The notes under the pieces are model-generated. The model did not search any database. It was given only the letters and a program-made list of their open reading frames with translations, and had not been told where the DNA came from. From Cellvibrio sp. UBA7671 (GTDB lineage Bacteria > Pseudomonadota > Gammaproteobacteria > Pseudomonadales > Cellvibrionaceae), in assembly GCA_002483145.1 (NCBI GenBank), contig DLHJ01000003.1, forward strand, positions 1-64,000: 64,000 nt of DNA. Direction: 5' to 3'. A program made the translations under genes and the position numbers. Shown one piece after another: positions 53,325-62,229 of the stretch. How positions within the stretch are numbered: position 1 is the stretch's first letter; each line of letters starts with the position of its first letter.

Positions 53325-53504
53325 CTATTTGAACACGCAGTGCTTGGCGTAATCCTTAGCCTCGTTCATGGTGAGCTCGCCTTTGGGTTTTTCTTCGATG
53401 GATTTACACCACTCCGGGCTGCCTACTTTGGGCGCGCAGGCGGATACCAGGTGAACCAAGGTCACAACCAATAGCAACTTAACCATTCTTAAAAAAGTGG
53501 GCAT
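53325..53504 (-). CDS. DUF3012-type small lipoprotein, 59 codons
   Basis: A 59-residue protein with signal peptide and lipobox (VSACAP, Cys23), followed by the DUF3012 pattern VGSPEWCKSIEEKPKGE and DYAKHCVF with two further Cys. No function is known for the family. The start at ATG 53504 gives a proper basic N-region (MPTFLRMVK); ATG 53486 is an alternative. It lies about 100 bases upstream of the AraC copy 2 start. Confidence 0.7.
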   Translation of the reverse strand: MPTFLRMVKLLLVVTLVHLVSACAPKVGSPEWCKSIEEKPKGELTMNEAKDYAKHCVFK

Positions 53505-53615
53505 AAAAAAATCCGATTATTGGAGTTATGAGGTAGGAGCCGCTTGCCAAGCGCATGCAATGAATCCGTCAGGTGAATTCACATGGGCAAGAATAGCAGA
53601 GGTTATCACCAATAA

Positions 53616-53645
53616 AAAACGCCCGCGGCTAAGAGCGGGCGTTTT
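53616..53645 (-). terminator. Terminator of the chitinase gene
   Basis: AAAACGCCCGC (53616-53626) pairs with GCGGGCGTTTT (53635-53645). It lies about 45 bases beyond the chitinase stop codon on the - strand and also interrupts any gene running the other way. Confidence 0.9.
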
Positions 53646-53686
53646 GGTTTGGAACTGTGAGGGAGCTATCCCTCACGAGGGAATTA

Positions 53687-55327
53687 CTAAGGCAACGCTT
53701 TCAAATGATTACCAACAGGCACTGAGAAGATACGGCCATCTTTTACATCCCAGTTGATCGACCAAGTCATTACACCACGGAAGTCAGCATAGGCAGCCAG
53801 TGGAGTATTGCTACCGCAATTGGTGCGTTTCACCAAACAATCCACTGCTTTATTGATATCAGCGGTAGTCGCTTGGCCCGAACCGGCAGCGCGTGGGCCA
53901 GACGGTAAGCCAAGCGCGACTTGATCAGGACGCAAGCCCTTGAAGTTACCGGCAGTACCGTTGGCCAATGGGAAGCCTTCAATCAGCATACGCGCAGATG
54001 CCACCATCATATCCACTGTGCCCGCTTGATAAGCTTGCGCCGCATAAGGTGTTGCCAAGCCGCCGTTGTTGTACAACTGCACGTGTAACAAATCCAGCTC
54101 GTTGCGCAATTGGTCGATCATCGGCAAATAAGCGCCCCAGATCCCGGTGTAGGCTACATAACCACCTTGTACATAGGGATGCTCAGGCGCCATGGAGACA
54201 TACAGATCGGGATACATGGCGTTGAGTTGTTTGATCGCCGACACCATGTTGCTGATAACCGGCGCGCCGTGCATCACACCCGCACCACTTTCCAGGTCGA
54301 TATCCACACCATCAAAACCGTACTCATTGATAATCGCCGCGGTGCTGTTAACGAAGTTGGCGAGATTGGTGGAGTTGTTCAAAGTCACAGTGCCTTTTTC
54401 ACCGCCGTATGACAGCACGATGTTTTTACCTTGCGCGCGTTTTGCAGCAACATCAGCAATAAATTGCGCTTTGTTCAAGGCAGGATCCAGACGGAAATCC
54501 ACCGAACCATTACCGGCATCATCCACGAAGGCGATCACAATCACATCCCAGGATGCATCGACATCGGCCAAACGAATCACACCGCTGCCGTTGTCAAAGT
54601 TATGCCAGTAGCCTACCAACGCATGTTTTGGCAGCGCTGCTGCATCGCCCGGTACGCGGTTATTGCCGCTGACGCTGGATGATGAACGGCTGCTTGTGCT
54701 ACTTGCGGAAGAGGTTGAGGAAGGCGCAACCGAAGAGGATGATTTTGAGCTGGGCGCAACACTGCTAAGCACACTGCTTGATGCGGCACCGCAGGATTTC
54801 ACCAACTCCCACGCCTGTTGCCAGTGCGCGCCGGTACCCGGGGCATACGCCCAACCGGCAGTTGAACCGCACCAACCGGCAATGGTACAACGATACTCAC
54901 TCCCCGCGTTCTGCACTAACTGACCCGCCGCATACGCGGTACCAGCAGCATATTGTGGCGATGAACAATTGCCACCCGAAATTGATGAGCTGGAAGGAGC
55001 AATTGAACTGGAGGATTTTGAACTGGGTGCAACGCTACTCGGCGCAGATGAAGACGGCGCAACAGAACTTCTGGGGGAAGATGACACAGCGCCATCACAA
55101 GCACCCAGCAGTGTCCACTCTTGCCACTGGCCAGAGTAGCTGGCCGGGCTGTGGCCCTGCGACCACCAATTGGCTTTGTAACCCTTTCCTGCTTCTTGTA
55201 CCTGGGTGCCGCCACCGTAAGCAGCGGGGCTGTTCCACACCGGAAAACCAGCACAACTTACTGCAAACGCGCTGGTTGATAAAAAACTCGCGCCCAAGGC
55301 GGCAAGTGCAATGACTGAACGTTTCAT
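53687..55327 (-). CDS. GH18 chitinase with two CBM5 modules
   Basis: Secreted 546-residue endochitinase. GAGGGG precedes ATG 55327; signal peptide about 1-22 (ending SAFA). CBM5/12 module 1 (about 23-77), serine linker, CBM5/12 module 2 (about 118-180; AGWCG and HWQQAWELV), longer serine linker (about 180-235), GH18 domain (about 240-546). The catalytic DxxDxDxE box is DGVDIDLE with Glu346 as proton donor; LSYGG, MAPEH and LHVQLYNN are further family motifs and MTWSINWD is the last. The set matches Streptomyces ChiC/ Serratia ChiD-type bacterial chitinases. A LacI-type operator-like palindrome and a long hairpin lie upstream. Confidence 0.95.
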   Translation of the reverse strand: MKRSVIALAALGASFLSTSAFAVSCAGFPVWNSPAAYGGGTQVQEAGKGYKANWWSQGHSPASYSGQWQEWTLLGACDGAVSSSPRSSVAPSSSAPSSVAPSSKSSSSIAPSSSSISGGNCSSPQYAAGTAYAAGQLVQNAGSEYRCTIAGWCGSTAGWAYAPGTGAHWQQAWELVKSCGAASSSVLSSVAPSSKSSSSVAPSSTSSASSTSSRSSSSVSGNNRVPGDAAALPKHALVGYWHNFDNGSGVIRLADVDASWDVIVIAFVDDAGNGSVDFRLDPALNKAQFIADVAAKRAQGKNIVLSYGGEKGTVTLNNSTNLANFVNSTAAIINEYGFDGVDIDLESGAGVMHGAPVISNMVSAIKQLNAMYPDLYVSMAPEHPYVQGGYVAYTGIWGAYLPMIDQLRNELDLLHVQLYNNGGLATPYAAQAYQAGTVDMMVASARMLIEGFPLANGTAGNFKGLRPDQVALGLPSGPRAAGSGQATTADINKAVDCLVKRTNCGSNTPLAAYADFRGVMTWSINWDVKDGRIFSVPVGNHLKALP

Positions 55328-55762
55328 AGACCCCTCACTGTATTTGTATTTTTTTAGACAAAAGAATGCCGTAAAGAAATTGCGAAAATTTCTTTTTTGT
55401 TGATGCAATGCAACGAGATTTTTTGGCGGTTCCGGGGATCAAGTACTCGACGCTGCAAGGCGCAACGCCCGTCCGTACTTTTGGACACACACCCATCCTG
55501 TTTAAACGGTTGGTGAGCTCCCTCTGAAATTTCTCTCAGGCCGTGAATCCTGACGAATAATTTCTGGCGCGGCTTTCATTTATTTTTCCGCATGACAACG
55601 TTGCCATATATATCACCCGTTTCAGGCGATGGCAATCAGGGATATGACCAAAAGATGACAATTACGCAAAGTTTTTATTTCATTAGAATAAAAATTTTGC
55701 GTAACCGCGAAAAAGAATGGGGGATAGATGATTGGGAAATAACGGCTTATTGAGTGGCTGGT
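55328..55762. promoter_or_regulatory. Chitinase promoter and leader region
   Basis: 435 bases between the chitinase start and the rlmB stop. It contains a LacI-type palindrome ATGACAACGTTGCCAT (55592-55607; seven of eight base pairs match) and an 18-bp hairpin (55662-55679 with 55687-55704; one G-U). The leader next to the gene is AT-rich, with a long A/T tract at 55375-55400. A GGACGGGCGTTGCGCC-like block is present on the - strand near 55480. No gene seen. Confidence 0.5.
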
Positions 55763-56512
55763 TTAGTTAGTCGGAACACGGCGCTGACGCACCGCCTCAA
55801 ACAGACAGACACCCGTTGCGACTGATACATTCAAACTACTCACGGTGCCCGCCATCGGAATATTCATCAAATGATCGCACGTATCCTGCGTCAGACGCCG
55901 CAGGCCATCGCCTTCAGCGCCCATCAAAATTCCAATCGGCCCAGTGAGATTGCATTCGTATACCGACTGCTCCGCTTCACCCGCCGCACCGAATAACCAA
56001 ATACCTTTTTCCTGTAAATTCTTCAGCGTGCGCGCCAAATTAGTCACAGGAATAAAGGGCAGCACTTCGGCAGCGCCGCAGGCAACTTTGCGTACTATGG
56101 GCGTAATGCCGACTGATTTATCCTTGGGTGCGATCACTGCATGCACACCCGCCGCTTCGGCAGAACGCATGCATGCGCCGAGGTTGTGCGGATCGGTGAC
56201 GCCATCGAGGATCAATAAAAAGGCCGGCTCGTTAAGGTTTTCAATCAGCTTGAAGAGATAAGCTTCGTCGTAGGTTTCACCGGGCGTGCAAATCGCCACT
56301 ACACCCTGATGGTTTTCATCGCCCACCAACTCGTCGAGTTTATTACGGTTGACTACCTGGCAGTGAATGCCATTGCTTTGCGCCGCGTTGACAATTTTTT
56401 GCAAGCGTTGGTCATTGCGACCCTGCACCATGTAAATTTCAATCACACGTTGCGGTGCACTTTTTAATAATGCCTGCACCGAGTGCAGGCCAAAAATATG
56501 TTCACGTTTCAA
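55763..56512 (-). CDS. rlmB: 23S rRNA (Gm2251) methyltransferase RlmB
   Basis: Methylates the 2'-OH of G2251 in the P loop of 23S rRNA. 249 residues with an N-terminal L30e-like substrate domain (EHIFGLHSVQALLKSAP) and a SpoU/TrmH knotted methyltransferase domain: LDGVTDPHNLGACMRSAEAAGVH, PIGILMGAEGDGLRRLT and PMAGTVSSLNVSVATGVCLFE. It follows rnr, as in E. coli (rnr-rlmB). Confidence 0.97.
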   Translation of the reverse strand: MKREHIFGLHSVQALLKSAPQRVIEIYMVQGRNDQRLQKIVNAAQSNGIHCQVVNRNKLDELVGDENHQGVVAICTPGETYDEAYLFKLIENLNEPAFLLILDGVTDPHNLGACMRSAEAAGVHAVIAPKDKSVGITPIVRKVACGAAEVLPFIPVTNLARTLKNLQEKGIWLFGAAGEAEQSVYECNLTGPIGILMGAEGDGLRRLTQDTCDHLMNIPMAGTVSSLNVSVATGVCLFEAVRQRRVPTN

Positions 56513-56663
56513 AACACATACCTAACTTTTAGTATTAACACTTGCGCAAGCTTAACGCTCAGAGAGCCGCGTTTCACGCTCGCGCAAGATGCGATCTTTC
56601 ACAACATAAATTTCACGGTTCAGTCTTTCGTCGAGTACAAAGTTTTCACTTTGTAACCAGCGA

Positions 56664-59591
56664 TCAATCCTTTGCCTTAGTCTTAGCCACCGGTTTTTTA
56701 GCAGTTGTCTTCGCAGCCCCAGTGACAGCCTTGCCTTTTGTTGCCTTTGGCGCAGGCGATTGAACTGTTGTTGGCGCTGCCTTGCTTGCAGTTTTCGCAT
56801 TTTTACGGCCATGATCAACCTCACCTTTGGATTTTGCACTTGCAGGTTTCTGTGCTGATACTTTTTTCGCAGCAGGCGCTTTGGTCGCTATCACTTTCTT
56901 CGCTGGCGCCGGCTCTTTTTTCGCGGGTGCTGCAGTAGCATCCGCCACTTTTTTCACCACAATCTTTTTAGCAACAACGGTTTTTACGACTGGCGCTTTT
57001 ACTACCGGTGCTTTTGCTGCCGGTTGCGCTGCGCTGGTCTTTTTGCCACCGGCATTAGTTTTAACTGCTGGCTTTGTAGTTTTGTCCGTTTTTACTTTTG
57101 CAGCGGATTTAGCATCTGTCGTTTTTGCGGACGATTGTTTAGTTGCCGGTTTTTCACTCGAGGCTTTTTTAACAACAATACCTGATGACGATTTTTTACT
57201 GTCTCCAGTTACACCACCAGACGTGGTTACAACGGGAGCTGCAAAATGTTTTCCGCCGCCAGCTTTTTTACCTTCTGTCTTTTTCTTATCGGGTGATTGA
57301 GATGCACCGCGTTTGGCAACCTTGGGTTTAACGGCCGATTTAGGACGACGAACTGCATCCGCTGATTCGAGTTCAAAATCAATTTTGCGGTTATCCAGAT
57401 CCACACGCACAACACGTACAACCAATTCATCACCAAGACCAAATACTTTGCGCGTACGTTCACCCACTAACCGGTGTTGCGCAGGTTCGAATCGATAATA
57501 ATCGTGCGGCAGTGAAGTGATATGGATTAAACCTTCTACATACAAATCATTCAATTCAACAAACAGACCGAAACTGGTAACCGCACTCACGTGACCCGCA
57601 TAAACAGCGCCCACTTGATCGCGCAGGTATTCACATTTCAGCCAGCTGACCACATCGCGGGTCGCTTCATCGGCGCGGCGTTCGGTGCGTGAACACTGCT
57701 CACCAAATACCACCATATCGCTCGCGGTATAGGGGTAAATAAATTTCTTGGGAATTGCTTTGGCTGTGTCAACACGGCGCACATGGGTAGTCGGTTCAGT
57801 GCCGCGCACTACCGAGCGAATTGCGCGATGTACCAACAAATCCGGATAGCGACGAATCGGCGAAGTGAAGTGGGTATAAGCCTCATAACCCAAACCGAAG
57901 TGGCCGTGGTTTTCCACCTGATACATCGCCTGGCGCAAACTGCGCAACATCACTGTCTGGATTAAATGGCCATCGCTGCGATCCTGAATCATTTGCAGCA
58001 ATTGTTGGTAATCGCCCGGTGTAGGCTTATCGCCACCGGCCAAGCCCAAACCTAATTCGGATAAGTACGCGCGCAAATTGGCGAGCTTGGTTTCCGTCGG
58101 GCCTTCATGCACGCGGAACAAACCAATCAAATTATGTTTTTCAATAAATTGCGCGGCACACACATTCGCGCACAGCATGCACTCTTCAATTAATTTATGC
58201 GCGTCGTTACGTTTGATCGGAACAATACGTTCGATTTTGCGCTCTTCATTAAATTGGATGCGTGTTTCAACGGTATCAAAATCAATTGCACCGCGTTCAT
58301 CGCGCGCAATACGCAGGCATTGATAAAGTTTATGCAAGAGTTCGAGCTGCGGAACAACCGCTTTGTATTCTTCATGCAAAGCAACGCGTGTATCGCCCTC
58401 ACCAGTGAGGATCTCTCCCACTTTGGTGTAGGTCAGGCGCGCATGGGAATGCATCACGCCTTCATAAAACTGATAGCCGGTGATGCGACCTGAATCGCTG
58501 ATTGTCATTTCACACACCATGCACAAACGATCAACATGGGGGTTCAATGAACACAAACCGTTTGAAATTGCCTCGGGCAACATGGGCACAACATAATCGG
58601 GGAAATACACCGAGTTGCCGCGCGCGCGCGCTTCTATATCCAGCGCACTTTCTACCGGAACATAATGGGATACATCCGCAATCGCCACATACAAACGCCA
58701 GCCGCCTTTGCGACGCTCACACAAGACCGCATCATCAAAATCGCGCGCGTCTTCGCCATCAATAGTGACAAAAGGTAAATGACGCACATCAACGCGATGT
58801 AACTTATCTTTCTCCAAAACCTCATGAGATAACAGCGCCGCTTCGGCAAGCGCAGCACTCGGCCATTCGCTTGGAATACCATGGGCCTGGATCGCCAATT
58901 CGATTTCCATGCCCGGCGCCATATGGTCGCCCAACACTTGAATCACACGGCCAGTTGGCAAGCGGTTTTTATCCGGCTGCTGGGTAATTTCCGCAACCAC
59001 AATTTGCCCGTGTTTGGCACCACCGTAGGCGCCAAAGGGAATCATGATGTCATGGGTAATACGCGGATTTTCCGGGCGCACAAACTGCACACCCTCTTCA
59101 TTGAAAAAGCGCCCGGCCAATTGCGTGGTATTACGGATCAGCACATCAACAATCGCGCCCTCCTCCTTACCTCGATACTGCTCACCCGAAAGCCGGACAA
59201 TCACCTCATCGCCATCAAACACTTTGCGCATCTGGCGGTTATGCAGGTAGATGTCTTCGCCACCATCGGCGCGAATCACAAACCCGTAACCATCGCGATG
59301 CCCCTGCACACGGCCGCGCACCACATCGATCTTATCAAGGCGCACATAGGCATCGCGGCGGTTGCTGATCAACTGGCCATCGCGCGCCATGGCAATCAAA
59401 CGGCGGCGCAAGGCTTCAATCTGGTCTTCACCAGTGAGCTTGAGCATGACGCACATTTGTTCATGGGTAACGGGCTGATCGGCGCTATCGAGAAGGTCGA
59501 GGATATACTCGCGGCTGGGAATGGGGTTTTCGTATTTTTCGGCTTCGCGCGCGGCGAAAGCATCGCGGGGCGGGGTTTTACGTTTAGTCAA
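56664..59591 (-). CDS. rnr: Ribonuclease R
   Basis: Processive 3'-5' exoribonuclease that degrades structured RNA and non-stop mRNA. 975 residues: cold-shock domains (about 65-250), the RNB catalytic domain (VTIDGEDARDFDDAV with the catalytic Asp cluster, then GLFRVHEGPTETK), the S1 domain (about 650-730; GAVYAGHVSAVTSFGLFVELND) and a long C-terminal tail of about 230 residues that is very rich in Lys, Ala, Ser and Pro. The tail is longer than in E. coli RNase R (813 residues total) and low in complexity; such tails bind RNA or ribosomes. Operon with rlmB. Confidence 0.97.
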   Translation of the reverse strand: MTKRKTPPRDAFAAREAEKYENPIPSREYILDLLDSADQPVTHEQMCVMLKLTGEDQIEALRRRLIAMARDGQLISNRRDAYVRLDKIDVVRGRVQGHRDGYGFVIRADGGEDIYLHNRQMRKVFDGDEVIVRLSGEQYRGKEEGAIVDVLIRNTTQLAGRFFNEEGVQFVRPENPRITHDIMIPFGAYGGAKHGQIVVAEITQQPDKNRLPTGRVIQVLGDHMAPGMEIELAIQAHGIPSEWPSAALAEAALLSHEVLEKDKLHRVDVRHLPFVTIDGEDARDFDDAVLCERRKGGWRLYVAIADVSHYVPVESALDIEARARGNSVYFPDYVVPMLPEAISNGLCSLNPHVDRLCMVCEMTISDSGRITGYQFYEGVMHSHARLTYTKVGEILTGEGDTRVALHEEYKAVVPQLELLHKLYQCLRIARDERGAIDFDTVETRIQFNEERKIERIVPIKRNDAHKLIEECMLCANVCAAQFIEKHNLIGLFRVHEGPTETKLANLRAYLSELGLGLAGGDKPTPGDYQQLLQMIQDRSDGHLIQTVMLRSLRQAMYQVENHGHFGLGYEAYTHFTSPIRRYPDLLVHRAIRSVVRGTEPTTHVRRVDTAKAIPKKFIYPYTASDMVVFGEQCSRTERRADEATRDVVSWLKCEYLRDQVGAVYAGHVSAVTSFGLFVELNDLYVEGLIHITSLPHDYYRFEPAQHRLVGERTRKVFGLGDELVVRVVRVDLDNRKIDFELESADAVRRPKSAVKPKVAKRGASQSPDKKKTEGKKAGGGKHFAAPVVTTSGGVTGDSKKSSSGIVVKKASSEKPATKQSSAKTTDAKSAAKVKTDKTTKPAVKTNAGGKKTSAAQPAAKAPVVKAPVVKTVVAKKIVVKKVADATAAPAKKEPAPAKKVIATKAPAAKKVSAQKPASAKSKGEVDHGRKNAKTASKAAPTTVQSPAPKATKGKAVTGAAKTTAKKPVAKTKAKD

Positions 59592-59699
59592 TTGGGCATC
59601 CTGTGGTCAATTTTGGCGGTTTTTGAACGTTCCTGAAGGTCATGAAAGGATTATAGGGCAGCAATCATGACAAACCTACAAATAAAACCGAAAACCCTG

Positions 59700-59728
59700 T
59701 TGACAGCCATAAGGCCGATATTTATAGT
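59700..59728 (+). promoter_or_regulatory. Near-consensus sigma-70 promoter of tRNA-Leu
   Basis: TTGACA (59700-59705) and TATAGT (59723-59728) with a 17-base spacer, followed by a GCGCG discriminator typical of stable-RNA promoters under stringent control. The predicted start is near 59735, about 20 bases before the mature tRNA; a CTCAGCC/GGCTGAG hairpin lies in the short leader. Confidence 0.9.
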
Positions 59729-59754
59729 GCGCGACCTCAGCCAAGGCTGAGTAC

Positions 59755-59839
59755 GCCCAGATGGTGAAATTGGTAGACACGCCAGCTTCAGGTGTTGGTG
59801 ACGCAAGTCGTGGAGGTTCAAGTCCTCTTCTGGGCACCA
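59755..59839 (+). tRNA. tRNA-Leu(CAG)
   Basis: An 85-base tRNA with encoded CCA. Acceptor arms GCCCAGA (59755-59761) and TCTGGGC (59829-59835) pair fully; the anticodon arm CCAGC-TTCAGGT-GTTGG gives anticodon CAG (reads CUG). A long variable arm (class II) and the GGTTCAAGTCC T-arm confirm leucine identity by form. It stands alone, with its own promoter and terminator. Confidence 0.95.
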
Positions 59840-59845
59840 AACATG

Positions 59846-59880
59846 AAAAAAGCCCCGTTACGCAAGTGACGGGGCTTTTT
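59846..59880 (+). terminator. Terminator after tRNA-Leu
   Basis: GCCCCGTTA (59852-59860) pairs with TGACGGGGC (59867-59875; one G-U), loop CGCAAG, with A- and T-runs on either side. Confidence 0.93.
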
Positions 59881-60149
59881 GTTTTGGGCCTATTTATATA
59901 TTTCACCGTAGATTGGGTGGCAATGCAAAGCATACAAATTAAAGCGCGTACTGAAATATACAAATGATTGAATAAACCCCACAGTAATTTCAACTCTTCT
60001 TTGAATGGAATTTTACCCAGATATAAACACCAAATTTGTAGGAGAAGAGAACCGTTCAAGCACAATCCCTTGCCATACAAATTTTTACATATTGTAAACG
60101 TTTGCTACAACTATAAAATGCGCTTGAGATTGCTGCTCAAACAACTCTC

Positions 60150-61112
60150 TTAAGATTTTATTAGTGCAAAAAGCTGCTGTGGTGTGCATTTTCCACGATG
60201 AACATCATCATGGCAGACATTACATAAAGTGATCAGATTGCTTACTATATTTTTACCGCCATCAGCATGATGATCAATATGATGTAATTCCAATAAATTT
60301 CTAATTCGATCAGCATGATTTCGATTTGCGATATTCCATCCGCAAAATTTGCAAGAAAAAGAATCCCGCTCAAGCACTTCAATTCTCACCGGGTCAGGAA
60401 TTCTTCGATCATGAACTTCGGCCTGCCTATCCTCCTCTAACATATAAACACCAACATCCAAATCAGGCCTACCAGAGGCCCGAGTCATAACGGGCCATCC
60501 CTCTTCAGTCCTCAACTCACGAATACGCCTAGCCCATTCAGACTTTCCATTCGCAAGATAAATTAGCTCTTCACCAGTAACCTTTTTGCCAACATTCTCA
60601 CGGAGATAACGTAATATTTTATCCTTAACAGAACTCGCATCTTTTCGGATAGTGTTCGCTATATTCCAACGTAGAGCAGAATCCCTATCTTGCTCTATAG
60701 AGGCAAGATAGTAGGTATCAGTCTTTGCCTCTTCAACTTGTTCAGATGTTAAATCAACATCCACATCTCTAAGAGTGGAACCACTCAGAATTGCCCACCC
60801 AAATTCAACTCTAAGCTCACGAATCCTACGAGCATATTCACTTATGCCAGCAACAACCATCAATTCATCGCCATGAAGAAGAACCAGTGGATATTTTTTG
60901 AAATAAGCTAGAATTCTATCCCGCGCAGAATTAACTCCCTCTTCATCTACCAAAGAACTACCAAGATCCCTAAGCACATGATTAGCAGGCACAAGAGCCT
61001 TTACCTGATCACGTAAATTTTCCTCTCTCAATTTACTTTCAAAATCATTTAATAACTTTACCAGCTCTGAGCGTAGGGCTTCAGGGTTTTTCCGCCTAGA
61101 TCGTCTTGCCAA
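60150..61112 (-). CDS. HNH endonuclease, likely restriction enzyme partner
   Basis: 320 residues, TTG start with GGTGG 6 bases upstream. Two repeats of a winged-helix-like unit occupy about residues 65-110 and 160-205 (each ends with a 'ARRIRELR' segment and 'GW'), probably for DNA recognition. The C-terminal HNH domain (about 240-315) has RDSFSCKFCGW, ELHHIDHHADGGKNIVSNLITLC and CHDDVHRGK, supplying zinc Cys pairs and the His-Asn-His core. It follows the C5 methyltransferase gene by 1 base, so the two form a type II restriction-modification pair in which this is the nuclease. Recognition site unknown. AT-rich like its partner. Confidence 0.85.
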   Translation of the reverse strand: MARRSRRKNPEALRSELVKLLNDFESKLREENLRDQVKALVPANHVLRDLGSSLVDEEGVNSARDRILAYFKKYPLVLLHGDELMVVAGISEYARRIRELRVEFGWAILSGSTLRDVDVDLTSEQVEEAKTDTYYLASIEQDRDSALRWNIANTIRKDASSVKDKILRYLRENVGKKVTGEELIYLANGKSEWARRIRELRTEEGWPVMTRASGRPDLDVGVYMLEEDRQAEVHDRRIPDPVRIEVLERDSFSCKFCGWNIANRNHADRIRNLLELHHIDHHADGGKNIVSNLITLCNVCHDDVHRGKCTPQQLFALIKS

Positions 61113-61113
61113 T

Positions 61114-62229
61114 TTATGCCACCTTTATTTTTTTTGAACTAACTCGACACTCTAAAAGAGAATGGACATAGTTAGCTATGACGCCAGCAAATATAGGAGG
61201 GACAGCATTACCAATTTGGCGAGCTATTTCTATTTTGCTACCGACAAATGAAAAATCATCAGGGAATGACATCAATCTTGCCGCTTCTCTATGAGTAATT
61301 GGCCGGTTAGCCTTCGGGTGTAAATACCGACCTTTTTCAGGCTTAAAAAACTCAGTTCGTATAGTCACAGACGGACGATTCCACCACAAACGCCCAAACA
61401 GATCCGTCCCACCTGATGTTTTATTGATCCAACACTGGGGAGTAATATCAGGCCTGTTTCGTTGCAAATCAAAACGATTTCCACCAATTGGAACGGCCTT
61501 ATATCGTTCCAAACTCATAGGGGTTGGTTTGCGCCCAAAGTGTAAATTTAGAGGAGCCCCTTCACTAACACGAATATCTGTACCTTGAGGCTTACTGGGT
61601 AAATCGCCAATAAACTCCTTCACAGTCTTCCATGCCGGTAGATTCGAGGCCTTACCCGGAGCACAATATGTAGGATCGGGAGGAAATGATGGCAGAGCAG
61701 TTAAAGCGAAGTCTGATCGTTTAATTCCAATTGCAATCGTTCTCTTTCTAGTCTGCGGAACCCCATAATCTGCCGTATTCAATATTGCAGAGGCCAAAAT
61801 TTCGTAACCTAACTCATAAGCTTTTGCACAAATATCAAGAAACTCTGGACTCTTTAATAATCCCGGCACATTTTCCATGATAAATACAGAGGCGCCAGAG
61901 AGCTTAACTATCTCAAGATATGGCTCCCACAATGCTCTTCTAGCATCGCCACTCCGATTCTTATTCAACAAGCTAAAACCTTGACATGGTGGCCCACCAA
62001 TAACTACGTCTGCAGACGGAACTTCACCGTTGTCGAGCCAATCCTCAATATTTGCCTGAACACAATGTTCATTGCGCCCAAAATTACTATTATAAGTCTG
62101 GGTAGCAGCCAAATCGTTATCGATCGCAAATATGCTTTGAAAATGCCCACAATAGCGCTTATCAACAAACCCAAGCGTCATTCCACCAGCACCGCAAAAC
62201 AGATCTATCAACTTATATTTACGTTTCAT
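61114..62229 (-). CDS. DNA (cytosine-5) methyltransferase
   Basis: 371 residues with the ordered motifs of C5 methyltransferases: I LIDLFCGAGGMTLGF (about 7-21), IV GGPPCQGFS (catalytic Cys in PCQ), VI MENVPG, VIII TRKRTIAIG, IX/X ARLMSFPDDF and QIGNAVPP. The variable target-recognition region is about 215-310. It precedes and overlaps in sequence signals with the HNH nuclease gene, so it would protect host DNA in a restriction-modification system. No controller or Vsr gene is seen. The region is more AT-rich than the chromosome around it and next to a tRNA gene. Confidence 0.93.
   Translation of the reverse strand: MKRKYKLIDLFCGAGGMTLGFVDKRYCGHFQSIFAIDNDLAATQTYNSNFGRNEHCVQANIEDWLDNGEVPSADVVIGGPPCQGFSLLNKNRSGDARRALWEPYLEIVKLSGASVFIMENVPGLLKSPEFLDICAKAYELGYEILASAILNTADYGVPQTRKRTIAIGIKRSDFALTALPSFPPDPTYCAPGKASNLPAWKTVKEFIGDLPSKPQGTDIRVSEGAPLNLHFGRKPTPMSLERYKAVPIGGNRFDLQRNRPDITPQCWINKTSGGTDLFGRLWWNRPSVTIRTEFFKPEKGRYLHPKANRPITHREAARLMSFPDDFSFVGSKIEIARQIGNAVPPIFAGVIANYVHSLLECRVSSKKIKVA

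Noticed and set aside
53497..53757. 86-codon + strand frame between the lipoprotein and chitinase genes
   Set aside because: It crosses the chitinase terminator and overlaps the end of the chitinase gene in antisense.
56827..57300. 157-codon + strand frame opposite the RNase R tail
   Set aside because: Low-complexity antisense of the Lys/Ala-rich tail; no start signals.
60086..60104. Palindrome-like TTGTAAACGTTTGCTACAA
   Set aside because: Only the central eight bases are symmetric, and it lies between two genes that converge on it; likely chance.
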